Assembly (NCBI GenBank): GCA_032718475.1
Contig: JAUCBJ010000867.1
Span: forward strand, 23,967-87,966
Reading direction: 5' to 3'
From: Nemertoderma westbladi
Taxonomy: Eukaryota > Xenacoelomorpha > Nemertodermatida > Nemertodermatidae
Length of the DNA: 64,000 nucleotides
Part shown: one piece after another, positions 20,751-31,573 of the stretch
How the letters are laid out: every line of letters begins with the position of its first letter
Position numbering within the stretch: the first letter of the stretch is position 1
Made by a program: the position numbers and the translations under genes
Notes under the pieces: generated by a model
The model's database searches: none
Told to the model about the DNA's origin: nothing
What the model saw: the letters and a program-made list of their open reading frames with translations, nothing else

Positions 20751-20994
20751 TTTTTTGTTCCTGAACATTTTTTATAAAAATATCTGGATTCGATTTGAAA
20801 CGCATGGAATCGTCCTAAAACGTGTTTTAAAAATCAATAAAAAAATTGTGAAATAGAAATATTGTGAAAAAAATTTTTTTGAAAAAAAAATTATTAAATT
20901 TATTTTTTATTGATTTTAAACACGTTTTAGAACGATTCCATGCATTTTAAATCGAATCCAGTTTTTTTTCTAAAAAATGTTCTAGAACAAAAAA
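20751..20994. mobile_element. Fold-back (long hairpin) MITE
   Basis: The left arm (TTTTTTGTTCCTGAACATTT .. TGGAATCGTCCTAAAACGTG .. ATCAATAAAAAA) is mirrored by the right arm (TTTTTTATTGAT .. CACGTTTTAGAACGATTCCA .. AATGTTCTAGAACAAAAAA) around an A/T-rich centre near 20850-20902. The arms are about 95 bp with several mismatches. No protein is coded. Confidence 0.75.
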
Positions 20995-22118
20995 TATTTG
21001 TTCTAGAACATAATTTTTTTTAAAATGAATAACTAACATGTTCTGGAAATTTTTATATTCAAATAGAAATAAGAACTAGCTAGGGCCTACTATAAAATAA
21101 TTATAGAAGGAAGTCAGGAAGTAGGATATTAATCAATAAATTATTAATTAATTATTCTTCAAATACATCCATTAACCAAATTGCAACAAATTAAAATTTA
21201 TAGAACTCTCCCCATGCCTGCACAAACACAGTACAGCAGTGCGCTAGCGGTTACAATCCAGCCTCCATAAATTATGAAGGCTGCACGCTTGCAAGGCCTT
21301 TAATAGAGTACGCTATGTCTCTGCAGCTCTGTGCTCTGAGCTGCTCTGTGCAGCTTGACAGCTACTGCCTGACTGCAGTACTGAGCTATCAGGCTATAGC
21401 AGTTATAGGCCTATCTCGCTATCTGCCTATAGCTAGACCACTCTATTCTGCTATACCAGTATACAGCGGTACTGCCAGACTGCTGTTAGGCTGTACCTGT
21501 CCCCTGGCCTGGTCCCTGCTGCCCTGTACAGCAGTACTGCAGTAGCCTAAGCCTACTAACCACTGAACCATACAACAGAAACAAGCTAATCAGCTAATGC
21601 TAAAAAGAAAGGCGAGCGAAGCGAGCCGAAATTTTTAAACAACTAATGCAATTTTTAAGGGACTTCCGTAATTGTTAAACTAACAAATCGGCGCTGGTTT
21701 TTATTTTTGGGAGCGCCACGCGCCAAAGCCGGCGCGCTTTGCCATTTTCAAGCGCGCCACATTGGCGCGCTTTTATGGATGGATTAGAGTCTGGCGGGTA
21801 CTGTAGGCTACAGGGCTATCACAGTTCCAGCTATCAGCTGATTGCTGATCAGTCATTATTGCTATTGGTCAATTGGTCATAGTCAGTTAATTTATTTACC
21901 TAACTGCCTAATATTGCTGTATTCGTATTGTATAAGCTATATTTCTGTATTTATATTATATTATTTGGATGGAGACACCGCTGTCATAGACAGATAGAAG
22001 CGTATAAATAAAACTGCACATATAATAAAAAGGGCAGACAGAATGAAGTTGAACAGTGAATAAAACAAAACGATGGCACTATTGATAATGAAACAATTTA
22101 TTACCGACACACACTGAC
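20995..22118. other. Intergenic; short GC palindromes near 21605-21780
   Basis: No gene supported. Around 21610 GGCGAGCGAAGCGAGCC forms a short palindrome, and 21710-21775 has repeated GCGCGC/GGCGCGC motifs (GCCAAAGCCGGCGCGCTTT, GCGCGCCACATTGGCGCGC). The 21315-21545 open frame is composed of CTG/CAG-rich simple sequence and is not believed. Confidence 0.5.
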
Positions 22119-22880
22119 TGACTGACACATGTGCAGATGTGTAACCATTGGAAATTGCAGTTCAATGATTCCAAGTGCAAGGTCATGCATGCATCTACTG
22201 ATCTAGGTTCTAGAAATCCCCAAGCAACTTTTTACACGATGAATGGACTGACACTTTTATCGGCAACCGAGGAATGTGATTTTGGAATTACATTTACACC
22301 AAACTTGTCCTTCACAACTCACTGCACAAAGACTGCAGCCCGCGCCATGCGAGTCGTACATTTAATACGAAGAACTTTTACATATTTGGAAGCTCCGATG
22401 TTTACCCTCTGACCCTGTTATACAAATCCTTTGTTCGGCCTCTCCTTGAATACGACACAGTTGTTTGTTCGCCATTCCTCCGACATGATAAATATTGAAC
22501 ATCTTGAACAAGTACAACACCGTGCAGCCGTGTGGTCACTCGCCTTGTACAGTCTGACAGTTGTACTATCGCTGGCTGAGTTGTCATATGAAACCAACTA
22601 CTTGCACTCAAACTACTGTACCGACATTAATATATCGCCGTGTACTACTGTAGCCGACCTTATAACAACATACAAGATTACCAACGGGATTGACAAAATT
22701 CAGCGAAGTAATTTCTTCCAGTTTCGTTCCTAACTCCACCAATGCTAACATGCAACAACTTTGCACACAGCGTTGTACACATTTGGAATCCTTTACCATT
22801 ACCGGAAAGTGTTGTTAATGCACGTAATACCCTTGGTGCTCCATGATTGAGCATATTCAAAAATAGACTGATAGACTAGA
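22119..22880 (+). pseudogene. CR1/Jockey-like LINE reverse transcriptase C-terminal remnant
   Basis: The first frame (to 22410) reads WKLQFNDSKCKVMHA, then EECDFGITFTPNLSF, then TKTAARAMRVVHLIRRTFTY. This is the conserved stretch after the YADD motif in CR1/L2/Jockey-type elements, where such proteins read W.L.FN..KC..MH and .DLGV..... The frame then shifts; IEHLEQVQHRAAV (about 22493) and, near 22780-22870, VWNPLPLPESVVNARNTLGA and IFKNRL follow, matching the usual end of these proteins. Frameshifts and a stop show a dead copy. It is a different family from the LINE at 2933-6522. Confidence 0.75.
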
Positions 22881-24108
22881 CTGCGAAATGTCCCTTAAAA
22901 TGAATATATATTGATACTGATGTGCGCCAAGTGGCAGTAGCGAAAGCGATATCTTTCGGATACAACGATTTATTTATTAAAATCTAGCTACAGTACCTAT
23001 TATTTTCATTTTTTCAATCCCAAAAAACATTTTTTGTGTTAAATTTTAAAATAGTGTTTTTTTACGTTTAATTGTTTTCCTATCTTTTGTAGTTACTTTA
23101 CTTTGCGCGTTTTATTTCAGCAGTAATATTTTACTTATGCGACATACGGTACTACCTGCGGTACCAAATTTATGTTCCGTATAACTACGTATTGTTGTGT
23201 TGTATCCTATAGAGTATTGTAAACTTGTCCTTTTTAATATGTTTGCCTTTAGTACTGTATGTTGTTGAAGCCCTTGAACCTACTGTAAGTATGCTTTGCC
23301 GGTTTTTAATTTAATTTTACTGTAATTTCATTTTTTTTAATAATAAATATGCACCAACTGTACTGTACTATAAGTACTGTAAATAAACTATAATTTTAAT
23401 TATTTTACTAATTTTACCTGAATACCATCAGACCATTATCCGTATTTTTATTACAATAGTACATAAATACGCTTATTAGCGTACTTTGCAGATATGTGTT
23501 CATTTTATTTTAATCTACTGTACGTGTACGTACATGTGCAAAAATTAATATTTTATTGTTATTCTGGCGATATTAATAAACATAACATACAGCTAGTCAT
23601 TATTCATTCAGACTGTCAGACATACCGTATCTGTAGCATAGAGATAGACGTATACCGGACCACAGTATGTAGTAAAGTAGAACGTAGTACATATATACAA
23701 GGACTAGGCCCTGTAGGCGTAGGCCTACTGAAGTACCTAGTCTTTAATATTCTTTCTATAATTCATATTGTAACATTTGAGTAATTTCAAAAAATATACA
23801 CTTTACTTGACAACAAAAATTTACATGCAGTGTTTCTTAAGTAGTTGTTTCGTAATGTTACACTTTTGGAATAAAACAACGTACCTACTGTACTTGTTGC
23901 ATTTCTCTTTATTAAGGTTTTCCGTCCCTGTATCCTTATTTTCATTTCACCCACCCACCTGCCCACAACTTTCGTTCGTTTAAGTAAACTCGGATTGATT
24001 AGTGCAGCTGCAGTATTATAGATAACCGAATAAACTACAGGTACTGTACAGTACAGCAGTATAACAGGCATATTTTATGTTTTATACCAGTCAGCCCGGT
24101 GCAGCTTT
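22881..24108. other. Intergenic, AT-rich, nothing recognised
   Basis: Long T/A-rich stretch with scattered TACTGTA motifs. Small open frames have no recognisable similarity or coding character. Confidence 0.5.
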
Positions 24109-24330
24109 GAAGAGCCGGTGGAAGATTTTTCACCCGGCGCAGCATTTTGCATTGCACAGAGCCGGCGCAGGATTTTTGCACCTGGCATGGGCGTGGGTTT
24201 GCACAGAGCCAGCGCAGGATTTTTTGCACCCGGCGTGGTTTTGCACAGAGCCGGCGCAGAATTTTTTGCACCCGGCGTGGTTTTGCTCAGAGCCGGCGCA
24301 GGATTTTTGGCACCCGGCGCCGCGTTCGGC
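24109..24330. repeat. GC-rich tandem repeat upstream of NUP205
   Basis: Five imperfect units of about 42-48 bp, each AGAGCCGGCGCAGGATTTTT followed by GCACCCGGCGTGGTTTTGCAC or similar. The array ends about 150 bp before the NUP205 start codon and is much richer in CpG and GC than its surroundings. It may act as promoter-proximal sequence, but no known site is recognised. Confidence 0.8.
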
Positions 24331-24481
24331 GCAGAAAATAAAACTTTTCAATAGGGTATACAGGTATAGGCTGATAGGCCTACCGGTATAAATTGATAGG
24401 CAGATAAGTGCAGAACTGCAGAAGTGATAGGCCTAGGTAAATCCAGCATTTTGCATTTATTCAAAGACAGATTACAGGATT

Positions 24482-27400
24482 ATGTCATCTTTCTCTGCAC
24501 CGGAAGTATCAGGATTTCGTTTCTGCGCTCCGTTTAAAATTTTGCTCAAGAATATTCACAGACACATTGCTACTAATGACGATAACATCGAAGGCTTGGA
24601 AAAGAGTTTACATTCCCATAAGATTGATTTCCTTTCGTTGCTACAAAATCCGGCAAAGAATTCGCTTCATAGAGACGAAGTGAAGAGAAGCAACACGGTT
24701 GGTATAGCGATCCAGGGTTATTCTAATAGACACACCCTCTCCCAGGACTTCATAGACGAGGCTCTACTCATCAGCGATCTACTCAACCTCAACGAGTTTG
24801 CTGCGGTCGATCTTCTCATTGTCGGCGAACAATCTCAGCCGTCATTCCCCAACCTTAGTCGCGGTCTCGTCGCAGTCCAGTTGTTCTACGACGGACGTCG
24901 TTGCCTCATCGCCGCACTCCGATCGCTCCTACAAGTTTCAAACGGACGAACCTGGACCTCGGGGCTCAACCCCACGCTAGGGGGCGCTGTCACCGCCTTC
25001 TGCACCGAGTTGATCCGCGACGGTCTTCTCCAACGGATCCTCAGTTGTTTAGCGACACTCGATGTCCCCGCGCAGGTCGCCGCTCTCAGTGAACAGCGCG
25101 CGCTCGGCGCGGGGAAACACCGGCGGATCGTCGTCGACTTCCTCGACGAAATCGACGGTTTACTCGGGGAGTGCGCGTTCTCTGTTGTGGCCCAGACGGC
25201 GCCGAGCGACGACGACTGCGCTGCGCTGCTGGACGCGGTGCGACGCGTCGGGGCGTCCGACTCCCTGAGCGGTTCCGGAATCGGCCTCGTCATGGCCCTG
25301 CTCGCTGTGCTCAGGGGGGGTCAGTGTCCGGGCAACCCGGACGCGTTTGACGCGGCCGTTGGCTCGTCCGATGGATGGCGGACGCCGCAGCTGTGGTCCG
25401 TGTTCCAGTTCGCTTGGGGTGTCTTCCTCCGCGCGACGGCCCAGTCGGATAGCCTCCCGGCCGACCTCGCGGGCTACGCCGAGCAAGATGAATCCCTCGT
25501 CGAGGAAGCTATCGACAACGACGTCTTCCATTGGCTCTCTGCGCTTGTCGTTGAAGCTAAATCTTTCCGCTCCGAGGAATTCTACATACGAAATCTGCAC
25601 GAAATTCTCACGGATTTTATAAGTTTAATGCCGCAAAAGGTGAAACAACTTCGAAACCAGTCGGACGAATCATCGCGAATCGCCGAGGCGCATCTCCTGC
25701 AGGGAGTGGCCCCGCCCGCCGACTTACAGCACCGGTTCCTCTCGCTGCTCCGACTACTCACCCGAATGTACGCCGAGGATCCCTTCACCACCAGTCGCGC
25801 GTTTTGGGACGCGCCCTCCGACCCCCGCAGTCTCCCGTCCCGTTCCTCCCAACGCCGCGCCTCCCTCCATAAATTCCTCCGACTCGCCGGCGAGCTCCTC
25901 CCGCCCACCGCGTTCCCCCACTACGTGGACCTCCTCTCGGCGTTGAGTAACTCCCAACCGGGGGCCCTCGCCGTCTACAACCTCCTCAACTCCAACTCCT
26001 ACAACCGCAGCGCCTCGTCCTCCGTATCCTGGCAGCACTTCTTCGCTTCGCTCTCCAACTACTACGCGTACCTACGACGCGAAGCGCCCCCCAACGGCGC
26101 GTATCGGCATGCGGCCCCGGTGCACCGTACCGTCTCCCCGGAGGAGCTACAGGGTCTCCTCGCAATCCTCCGTCTCATCCGATCCGTCTGCTCCGGCTCC
26201 GAGTCCGCGCGTCGCAGCGTCGCAGACAATCCGCAGTGGTCTTCATTGGTGACCCTCTGCGGGTTGGTCACCTGCAGCGTCCCGATCGGGTTGAAGGCCG
26301 AGCTTCTCCGCAGCGTCGCCGCCTTCGCCGCGTCCCACCAACTGGTCCCCCAGATCTGGCAGACCCTCGAGGCCAGCCAGATCCTGCAGACGGTCCGCCC
26401 GATGGCCACGGTCGGGACCCCGGTTACCCAGCAACCCTCGGGGATCCTCCTCGAACTTGAGGAGGTCGAGACTCGCGACGAAGACTTCCCCATGACGGAG
26501 GCCTTCCTGGAGCTGCTGGCCGCGCTATCCGCGCACCCGGTCCCCACGCGGCTCGGCGCCGGGTCCCGAGCGCCCGGGTTCGACCCCTACCTCGGCTACG
26601 TTCGTGACAACGTCTTTATAAAGTTCCCGGGACGGGTTTACCGCCGACCTACCGGGTTGTGGGACGTCGCCCGCGGGTGTCTCCTCGTGTTCAACCGACT
26701 CCTCGCCAACTACACGCCGCGTCATACCGACTTCCGGGAAACGGAAGCCAAACCTCCGGGTTGCGAGATTCTCCTGCACTTCCTCAACGACAGCCAATCA
26801 TTGAAACGGTTGCTATGGGTAGTCGCGGAAGCTATAGACTTACTGGATAAACACGAACCTTCATCGACCCCGGGTTCCGTCGCCGACGCCTCCCTATCCG
26901 CTCTGGAACTCATCGACTCGCTGTTCCGCTTGCAGTCCGCGTTCCTCCATTCCGCTCACGACGCAGGCGTCATTGCCACTCCGTTCCACGAGCTCCTCGC
27001 CTCGGTAAACCCGCGCACCGGCCGCTCCAGTTACGTCACTTCCGTTTTCCGCTACATCGGCCATTTCGCCTCCCTTCCTGCCCACGCGGCCATCGCTTCC
27101 TCCATAGTGCTCCATCTCGCGCGGTTCCTACGGAAACCTAAGGATTTACTCACCATCGCTGCGCACAACGCGTCAATAGGGGAGCGGATACGCCAGGATT
27201 ACGTCGAGGCCTTGGATTGCGATTACAGTCTAGGGGGCGGTGTAGGGGGGCAAGGGGGCGGTGAAGGGGGGCAAGGGGGCGGTGAAGGGGGACAGACGCC
27301 CACCCGGACTGAAGGTTCCACCAATAGTTCGGAAACTTCTTCCATCTCACTCATGAAACGCAACTTACTTCGAGTCCTTATCGAGTCGCTCTCCACGTTC

Positions 27401-30223
27401 GCAAGTCCCAGCTTCGCTCATTGGTTGCTAGGGCTGGTAGCCCCGGCTACCTTTAAGCCAACCGAGCCCCAGGAGCCCGGCGTTCTGGGGGCTCCCAGGG
27501 TTTGTCTCCACAGCGTTTTATCGCTCCTCGACGACAGTAACGGGGACTCAGTCGTCAAGGAGCTCGGCCACCACCTGGTCTACCTGCTGTGCGCGGAGCC
27601 GCGGACCTCGGGGCCGGTACTCCGCTACCTCCAGTCCTCCCACGACCACTTTTGTCGCCACGTCGCGGGACTGGACCCCGGCCGGCTGCGCCAGATGGGC
27701 TGGTTGCTCAAGGCCACCGCGGTCGAGGTTAAACTCTCGGCGCAGCGCGGTCAGCGCAGCAACACGAAGCGACTGCTGCAACTGTTGGTAGACCCCCCGG
27801 ACTTCGACCGAACCGACAAGGCCAAGTCGTATATATTCGCCGAGGAAACCCCGGAGTTCCCTCGCCTGTTCGAGTTGCTTTACGGGATCAATCTATCGCA
27901 ACACCAACCGCCGACCCTCGAGTTGCGTTTCCTCGATCCCGAAGAAATCAACAAGGCGGTTGCGGAGTTCGAGTTAGAGACGGAAGGTGTGCGACGCGTC
28001 GACGGCAGGCGGTTGCACCAGTTCTTGTTGGAGTCGCTAGCGGCGTCACAAAGTCCCGGGAGCCAGCGGGAGGCGATCCTGCAAGAAATCGACTCGGTTC
28101 TCGATTACTGCAACGCCGTTAACGAGATACGAGATCAACTATTCGGTAAGAACTTGTTTATCTCCGGATGGATTCAAGTTGTATCGACTCTCGTTGCTAC
28201 GACTCCGTCGCAACTCTTAGAAACCAACGATCGCATAGATTCTATAATAAAGATTGCTTTACTGATATTAAACAAAGTGATGTCCCACAATGCCGTCCCG
28301 GAACTAACCAACCCGTTGTCGGAGGTTCTACTAGTGATTGTTTCTTATATAAGCCACTCTAATAAGACCGCAGTCTCTATCGGCCAATCAGATGGGGCCG
28401 TTAAAGGACACGGCTCGCGATTAGTTGTTTTATTGAAGGGCATATTGGATTGGGTGTTGCATATGGGTATGGGCGGTCGTTGTCATAAGTTTAGAGCGAA
28501 TCTTTACACCGCGGTGCAGTTCTTGTTGGGTTCGTTAACTGTGAGGGCAAATGAGATGGACGATACGGTCGACCAATCGGACGCGTCCGTTGTCAAACAA
28601 GTAGCCAATGAGCGCGACCTCGAGGTCCGCGAGTGCTGGAACGCGGTGTTTAGTTACGGGGATTCCCTCTACGAGGCGTTATCTCGGGATATGTGCGACG
28701 GGCCTTTCGTGTGTCGTATGGTCGCCGTAGCGACGCTCGAGTGTATCCTAGACAACGACACGAGGTCTGCCGTGATTGGCTACCTGAACAACCGGGGTTT
28801 CCTTAAGTACCTAGTGGATGGAATCTCTTCGAGTTGCGACGGCGGAGACCGGTTGAAAACCTTCTGGAAACCGGACTCGGTCACCGCCCGGGCTATCTAC
28901 CTGTACCGCTCCAAGATGGCGTTGCTCTGTAGAGTGGCGCAGACACGGCGCGGCGCCACCTACCTACTCAACCTGGACATTATGTCGCGCATAGCCGCGG
29001 CTGAGGTCCTCGACCTGAGACCCGACGGGGTTTCCGGCTCCGAGTCCGACTCGATCCGACTCGCTTTCTCGCTGGACGCGAGCGAACGCTACAACCAGAT
29101 ACTGACACCGGTGCTGCGGTTGATGACGGCCGTGTGCAGCTCGTGTGGTGTGGACAACCTCGACGCGAGCGGCCAGTGTTTGCTCGCGTTGGTCCCCCAC
29201 ACGGAGGTGTTCGTGGCGATACTCCGCTGGAGACCCAACGAGTCGGCAGTCGACTCGCTCCGACAGATCGCCTCGCTCACCGGTCTCCTCTGCTCCGCTC
29301 TGTCCGCTGGGTTCTCCAGACGCGATTCTCTGGGGGCCGACACCGACGGACACCTTCGCAAACTACACAGTCAGCTGGTGTCCATGGTAACTGTGTACAC
29401 AGACTCCGCCGTCATGGATAAGTTAGACTCGATCCCGAGTGGGAGATCCGATTACAAAGAGATTTACAACGGCGAGGTGAAACGCCTGTTGGTCTACCAA
29501 ATCGGCGCTCATTTACTCACCTATTGTAAAGTTCTCACCGCGAAGTCCGGGGCCGCCACTCGCAATCTTATACCCTTGTTCCCGCCCACCGTGACGCCCG
29601 TGAGTGGCGGCAGCCCGTCCGCCACAAGGCCCTCAACCAACAAGGCGACACTTAGTACCTTAATAGACGCCCTCAGACGGAGCGCGAGGGAGTTGCGTAT
29701 TCAAGGTAAACAGCTGGTTGAACTCGAGGAGAAACTGTCGGCCACCAATGAGAGCGTAGATTTACTCGATGACATTGCGGGTTCTAATCAACGTCTAGAG
29801 AATGTAGTCGATCTGAAGAGGCGAGTCGTCGCGTTACATAAACACGTGATTGAGTTGAGTCTCTACGTTATGTGGAAACACATTGAGTTCTACTTGGTCT
29901 ACTACTCGGTGACCGTCGAGGGCAAACCCCCCACCGCGACCGCTAGTGGCGTACCCCCCGAGGGCGGCTCCAGACTGCGGCGGCTCTGCGGCGGCGGCGG
30001 CGACGATCGGATCCCGATGTCTCCGAAGTCGCCCTTATCCGCGTCCTCCCCGGATGTTACTAAGGAGGTGGTCGCTACGTTACGTCACGAGTTGCCTTCG
30101 TTACTATCCGGTGTTCTAGAACAACTCTCCGGTGTAGACGGCCTGTTTATACAAGCTTTAGTCCGTCGGCTACAACGATTAGTTAAATTTGGCGGTTCGG
30201 TGGGTTCTCCGTTTCCATGGTAA
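24482..30223 (+). CDS. NUP205: Nuclear pore complex protein Nup205 (single exon)
   Basis: A complete open frame of 1,913 residues, close to the ~2,000 of animal Nup205 (Nup192 in yeast), a large alpha-helical solenoid of the inner ring of the nuclear pore that binds Nup93 and adaptor linkers. Family blocks in order: DFLSLLQNPAKN (about residue 51), GVAIQG-like GIAIQGY, ISDLLNLNEFAAVDLLIVGE (about 98), PNLSRGLVAVQLFYDGRRC, DEALLISDLL, EEFYIRNLHEILTDFISLMP with KVKQLRN (about 363-390), and the extreme C-terminus FIQALVRRLQRLV (about 1889), so both ends are present. A Gly-rich insert at residues 918-938 is three copies of a 7-residue, 21-bp repeat (GGGEGGQ type); another Gly/Ser-rich loop lies near 1820-1855. 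No intron interrupts it, whereas vertebrate orthologues have dozens. GC content is far above that of the flanks in the centre (25.0-27.7 kb). Confidence 0.93.
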   Translation: MSSFSAPEVSGFRFCAPFKILLKNIHRHIATNDDNIEGLEKSLHSHKIDFLSLLQNPAKNSLHRDEVKRSNTVGIAIQGYSNRHTLSQDFIDEALLISDLLNLNEFAAVDLLIVGEQSQPSFPNLSRGLVAVQLFYDGRRCLIAALRSLLQVSNGRTWTSGLNPTLGGAVTAFCTELIRDGLLQRILSCLATLDVPAQVAALSEQRALGAGKHRRIVVDFLDEIDGLLGECAFSVVAQTAPSDDDCAALLDAVRRVGASDSLSGSGIGLVMALLAVLRGGQCPGNPDAFDAAVGSSDGWRTPQLWSVFQFAWGVFLRATAQSDSLPADLAGYAEQDESLVEEAIDNDVFHWLSALVVEAKSFRSEEFYIRNLHEILTDFISLMPQKVKQLRNQSDESSRIAEAHLLQGVAPPADLQHRFLSLLRLLTRMYAEDPFTTSRAFWDAPSDPRSLPSRSSQRRASLHKFLRLAGELLPPTAFPHYVDLLSALSNSQPGALAVYNLLNSNSYNRSASSSVSWQHFFASLSNYYAYLRREAPPNGAYRHAAPVHRTVSPEELQGLLAILRLIRSVCSGSESARRSVADNPQWSSLVTLCGLVTCSVPIGLKAELLRSVAAFAASHQLVPQIWQTLEASQILQTVRPMATVGTPVTQQPSGILLELEEVETRDEDFPMTEAFLELLAALSAHPVPTRLGAGSRAPGFDPYLGYVRDNVFIKFPGRVYRRPTGLWDVARGCLLVFNRLLANYTPRHTDFRETEAKPPGCEILLHFLNDSQSLKRLLWVVAEAIDLLDKHEPSSTPGSVADASLSALELIDSLFRLQSAFLHSAHDAGVIATPFHELLASVNPRTGRSSYVTSVFRYIGHFASLPAHAAIASSIVLHLARFLRKPKDLLTIAAHNASIGERIRQDYVEALDCDYSLGGGVGGQGGGEGGQGGGEGGQTPTRTEGSTNSSETSSISLMKRNLLRVLIESLSTFASPSFAHWLLGLVAPATFKPTEPQEPGVLGAPRVCLHSVLSLLDDSNGDSVVKELGHHLVYLLCAEPRTSGPVLRYLQSSHDHFCRHVAGLDPGRLRQMGWLLKATAVEVKLSAQRGQRSNTKRLLQLLVDPPDFDRTDKAKSYIFAEETPEFPRLFELLYGINLSQHQPPTLELRFLDPEEINKAVAEFELETEGVRRVDGRRLHQFLLESLAASQSPGSQREAILQEIDSVLDYCNAVNEIRDQLFGKNLFISGWIQVVSTLVATTPSQLLETNDRIDSIIKIALLILNKVMSHNAVPELTNPLSEVLLVIVSYISHSNKTAVSIGQSDGAVKGHGSRLVVLLKGILDWVLHMGMGGRCHKFRANLYTAVQFLLGSLTVRANEMDDTVDQSDASVVKQVANERDLEVRECWNAVFSYGDSLYEALSRDMCDGPFVCRMVAVATLECILDNDTRSAVIGYLNNRGFLKYLVDGISSSCDGGDRLKTFWKPDSVTARAIYLYRSKMALLCRVAQTRRGATYLLNLDIMSRIAAAEVLDLRPDGVSGSESDSIRLAFSLDASERYNQILTPVLRLMTAVCSSCGVDNLDASGQCLLALVPHTEVFVAILRWRPNESAVDSLRQIASLTGLLCSALSAGFSRRDSLGADTDGHLRKLHSQLVSMVTVYTDSAVMDKLDSIPSGRSDYKEIYNGEVKRLLVYQIGAHLLTYCKVLTAKSGAATRNLIPLFPPTVTPVSGGSPSATRPSTNKATLSTLIDALRRSARELRIQGKQLVELEEKLSATNESVDLLDDIAGSNQRLENVVDLKRRVVALHKHVIELSLYVMWKHIEFYLVYYSVTVEGKPPTATASGVPPEGGSRLRRLCGGGGDDRIPMSPKSPLSASSPDVTKEVVATLRHELPSLLSGVLEQLSGVDGLFIQALVRRLQRLVKFGGSVGSPFPW

Positions 30224-30267
30224 CGGTTATGCAATAATTAAGTCTATATTTAAACTCGTAAACATGT

Positions 30268-30273
30268 AATAAA
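30268..30273 (+). terminator. Poly(A) signal of NUP205
   Basis: AATAAA 45 bases after the stop codon; the only canonical signal close to the gene end. The 3' UTR would be very short. Confidence 0.55.
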
Positions 30274-31313
30274 CTGTTACCTTCCTTATTTTGGAACACA
30301 ATAGTGGCAAATCAAACAGAGCTCCATATTTCTTTATAAAACTGTGATTTATAATAATATTAATATTGTAATATAACTGCTCTGGTCATTCTCAACGCCA
30401 GTGGCCGAATAAATAGATTTTCATTTTTTTCCCTCCTAATAACAAACTGTGCGAAATATATGGGATTGGATTTATTAATATTAATACGCTGTTACGACGT
30501 CATTTTCGTAACATTGTATCTTTGATTGGTGTTCTGGAACGTAACAGGATTACTATTGACACAAATGCCAGCTCGTTAAATTTATATCTTGCATTATCAA
30601 CGTTGTTAATTCTCAATTAAGGGAAAGGAGCAGCTTACAGTGGCACGTTATTCTAACCAAAACTAAAGCGAATAGAATAGGTTATGTTTTTATTTTTGGG
30701 AGTAATCAGCTTAATTTCACATATACGCCCAATTTTTGCTTATAAATTTATTCCAAAATGTCAACATTGCTTAACTATTGTATTGATAGCACGAGTTGTT
30801 TTATAGCACGGATCCATAGCGAAGTAATGTAAACTTTACACGAGATTGAATCCGGGATTTTTTTTAAATTTGGCCAGAGGCCAGTGAAAATCAGTGTAAA
30901 CGATTTGATTTGGCTGTGAAACATTTAAAAGAACTGTGAAGCTTCAATTTATTAAGTTATACATTTAACTGAAAGTAACACGCAAAAACTCTAAATGTTA
31001 CGCTAAATTGTTTATTGTTAACGGTGATCTAACCGATGATATCATAACGTTTGGTTGAAATGTGTGCTTTGAAAATATAAAACCATGACATTATATTATT
31101 CTACTCAGTTATCTACTCTACTATTATACTATTAGTTCTACTCACCCTCGATTTCAGACGGAGCCAGAATTGTAGAGTTAGCCTTTCAAATTTTATTTAT
31201 TAACTATTTAAAATTATCTTTCGTGAAATCTCACGTTTCGTATCGATCGTGGATTTTCTTTACATTAGCCTCTTTATCATTAATTTCATATCTTATAGCG
31301 AGACAGAGAGGGA
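30274..31313. other. Intergenic with partial poly(G) MITE copy at 30603-30722
   Basis: AT-rich. From about 30603 the text TTCTCAATTAAGGGAAAGGA .. AGTGGCACGTTATTCTAACC .. GGGAGTAATCAGCTTA matches the interior of the MITE copies at 16350 and 31314, without their homopolymer ends. No gene seen. Confidence 0.55.
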
Positions 31314-31541
31314 GGGGGGGGGGGGGGGGGATTGGACGCAAATCCCATCTTGGCGAATTAATATCCCTCCTTAATGTTAAATTAGCAATTTAGGGAAAGG
31401 CGCAGGTTACAGTGGCACGTTATTTTAACCAAAACAATAAACAAAAGACAATAGAACAGGTTACAGTTTTAGTTTTGAGAGTAATCAGCTGTTATTTGCG
31501 TCGAATTTCCCCTGGAGAGGATTAATTTTTATTGCGACCAG

Positions 31542-31573
<32 letters not shown>
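31314..31573. mobile_element. MITE with poly(G)/poly(C) ends (copy B, uninterrupted)
   Basis: 17 G, then ATTGGACGCAAATCCC on the left; on the right TTTGCGTCGAATTTCCCC .. ATTGCGACCAG then 32 C. The right end reversed gives G(n)CTGGTCGCAAT, similar to the left. CTTATAGC occurs just outside both ends (about 31293 and 31580), a possible 8-bp target-site duplication if the element extends a little beyond the homopolymers. At 31493-31494 it has the empty TA site that copy A lost to insertion. Confidence 0.7.

Noticed and set aside
21315-21545. 76-codon ORF rich in L, S, C, Y
   Set aside because: Underlying sequence is simple CTG/CAG/TATAG-rich DNA; no homology or splice context.
24118-24391. Small plus-strand ORFs upstream of NUP205
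   Set aside because: They only read through the 42-48-bp GC-rich tandem repeat in different frames.
24482-30223. NUP205 as a processed pseudogene
   Set aside because: No stop or frameshift in 5.7 kb, both termini conserved, and no poly(A) tract after the gene; a functional retrogene remains possible.
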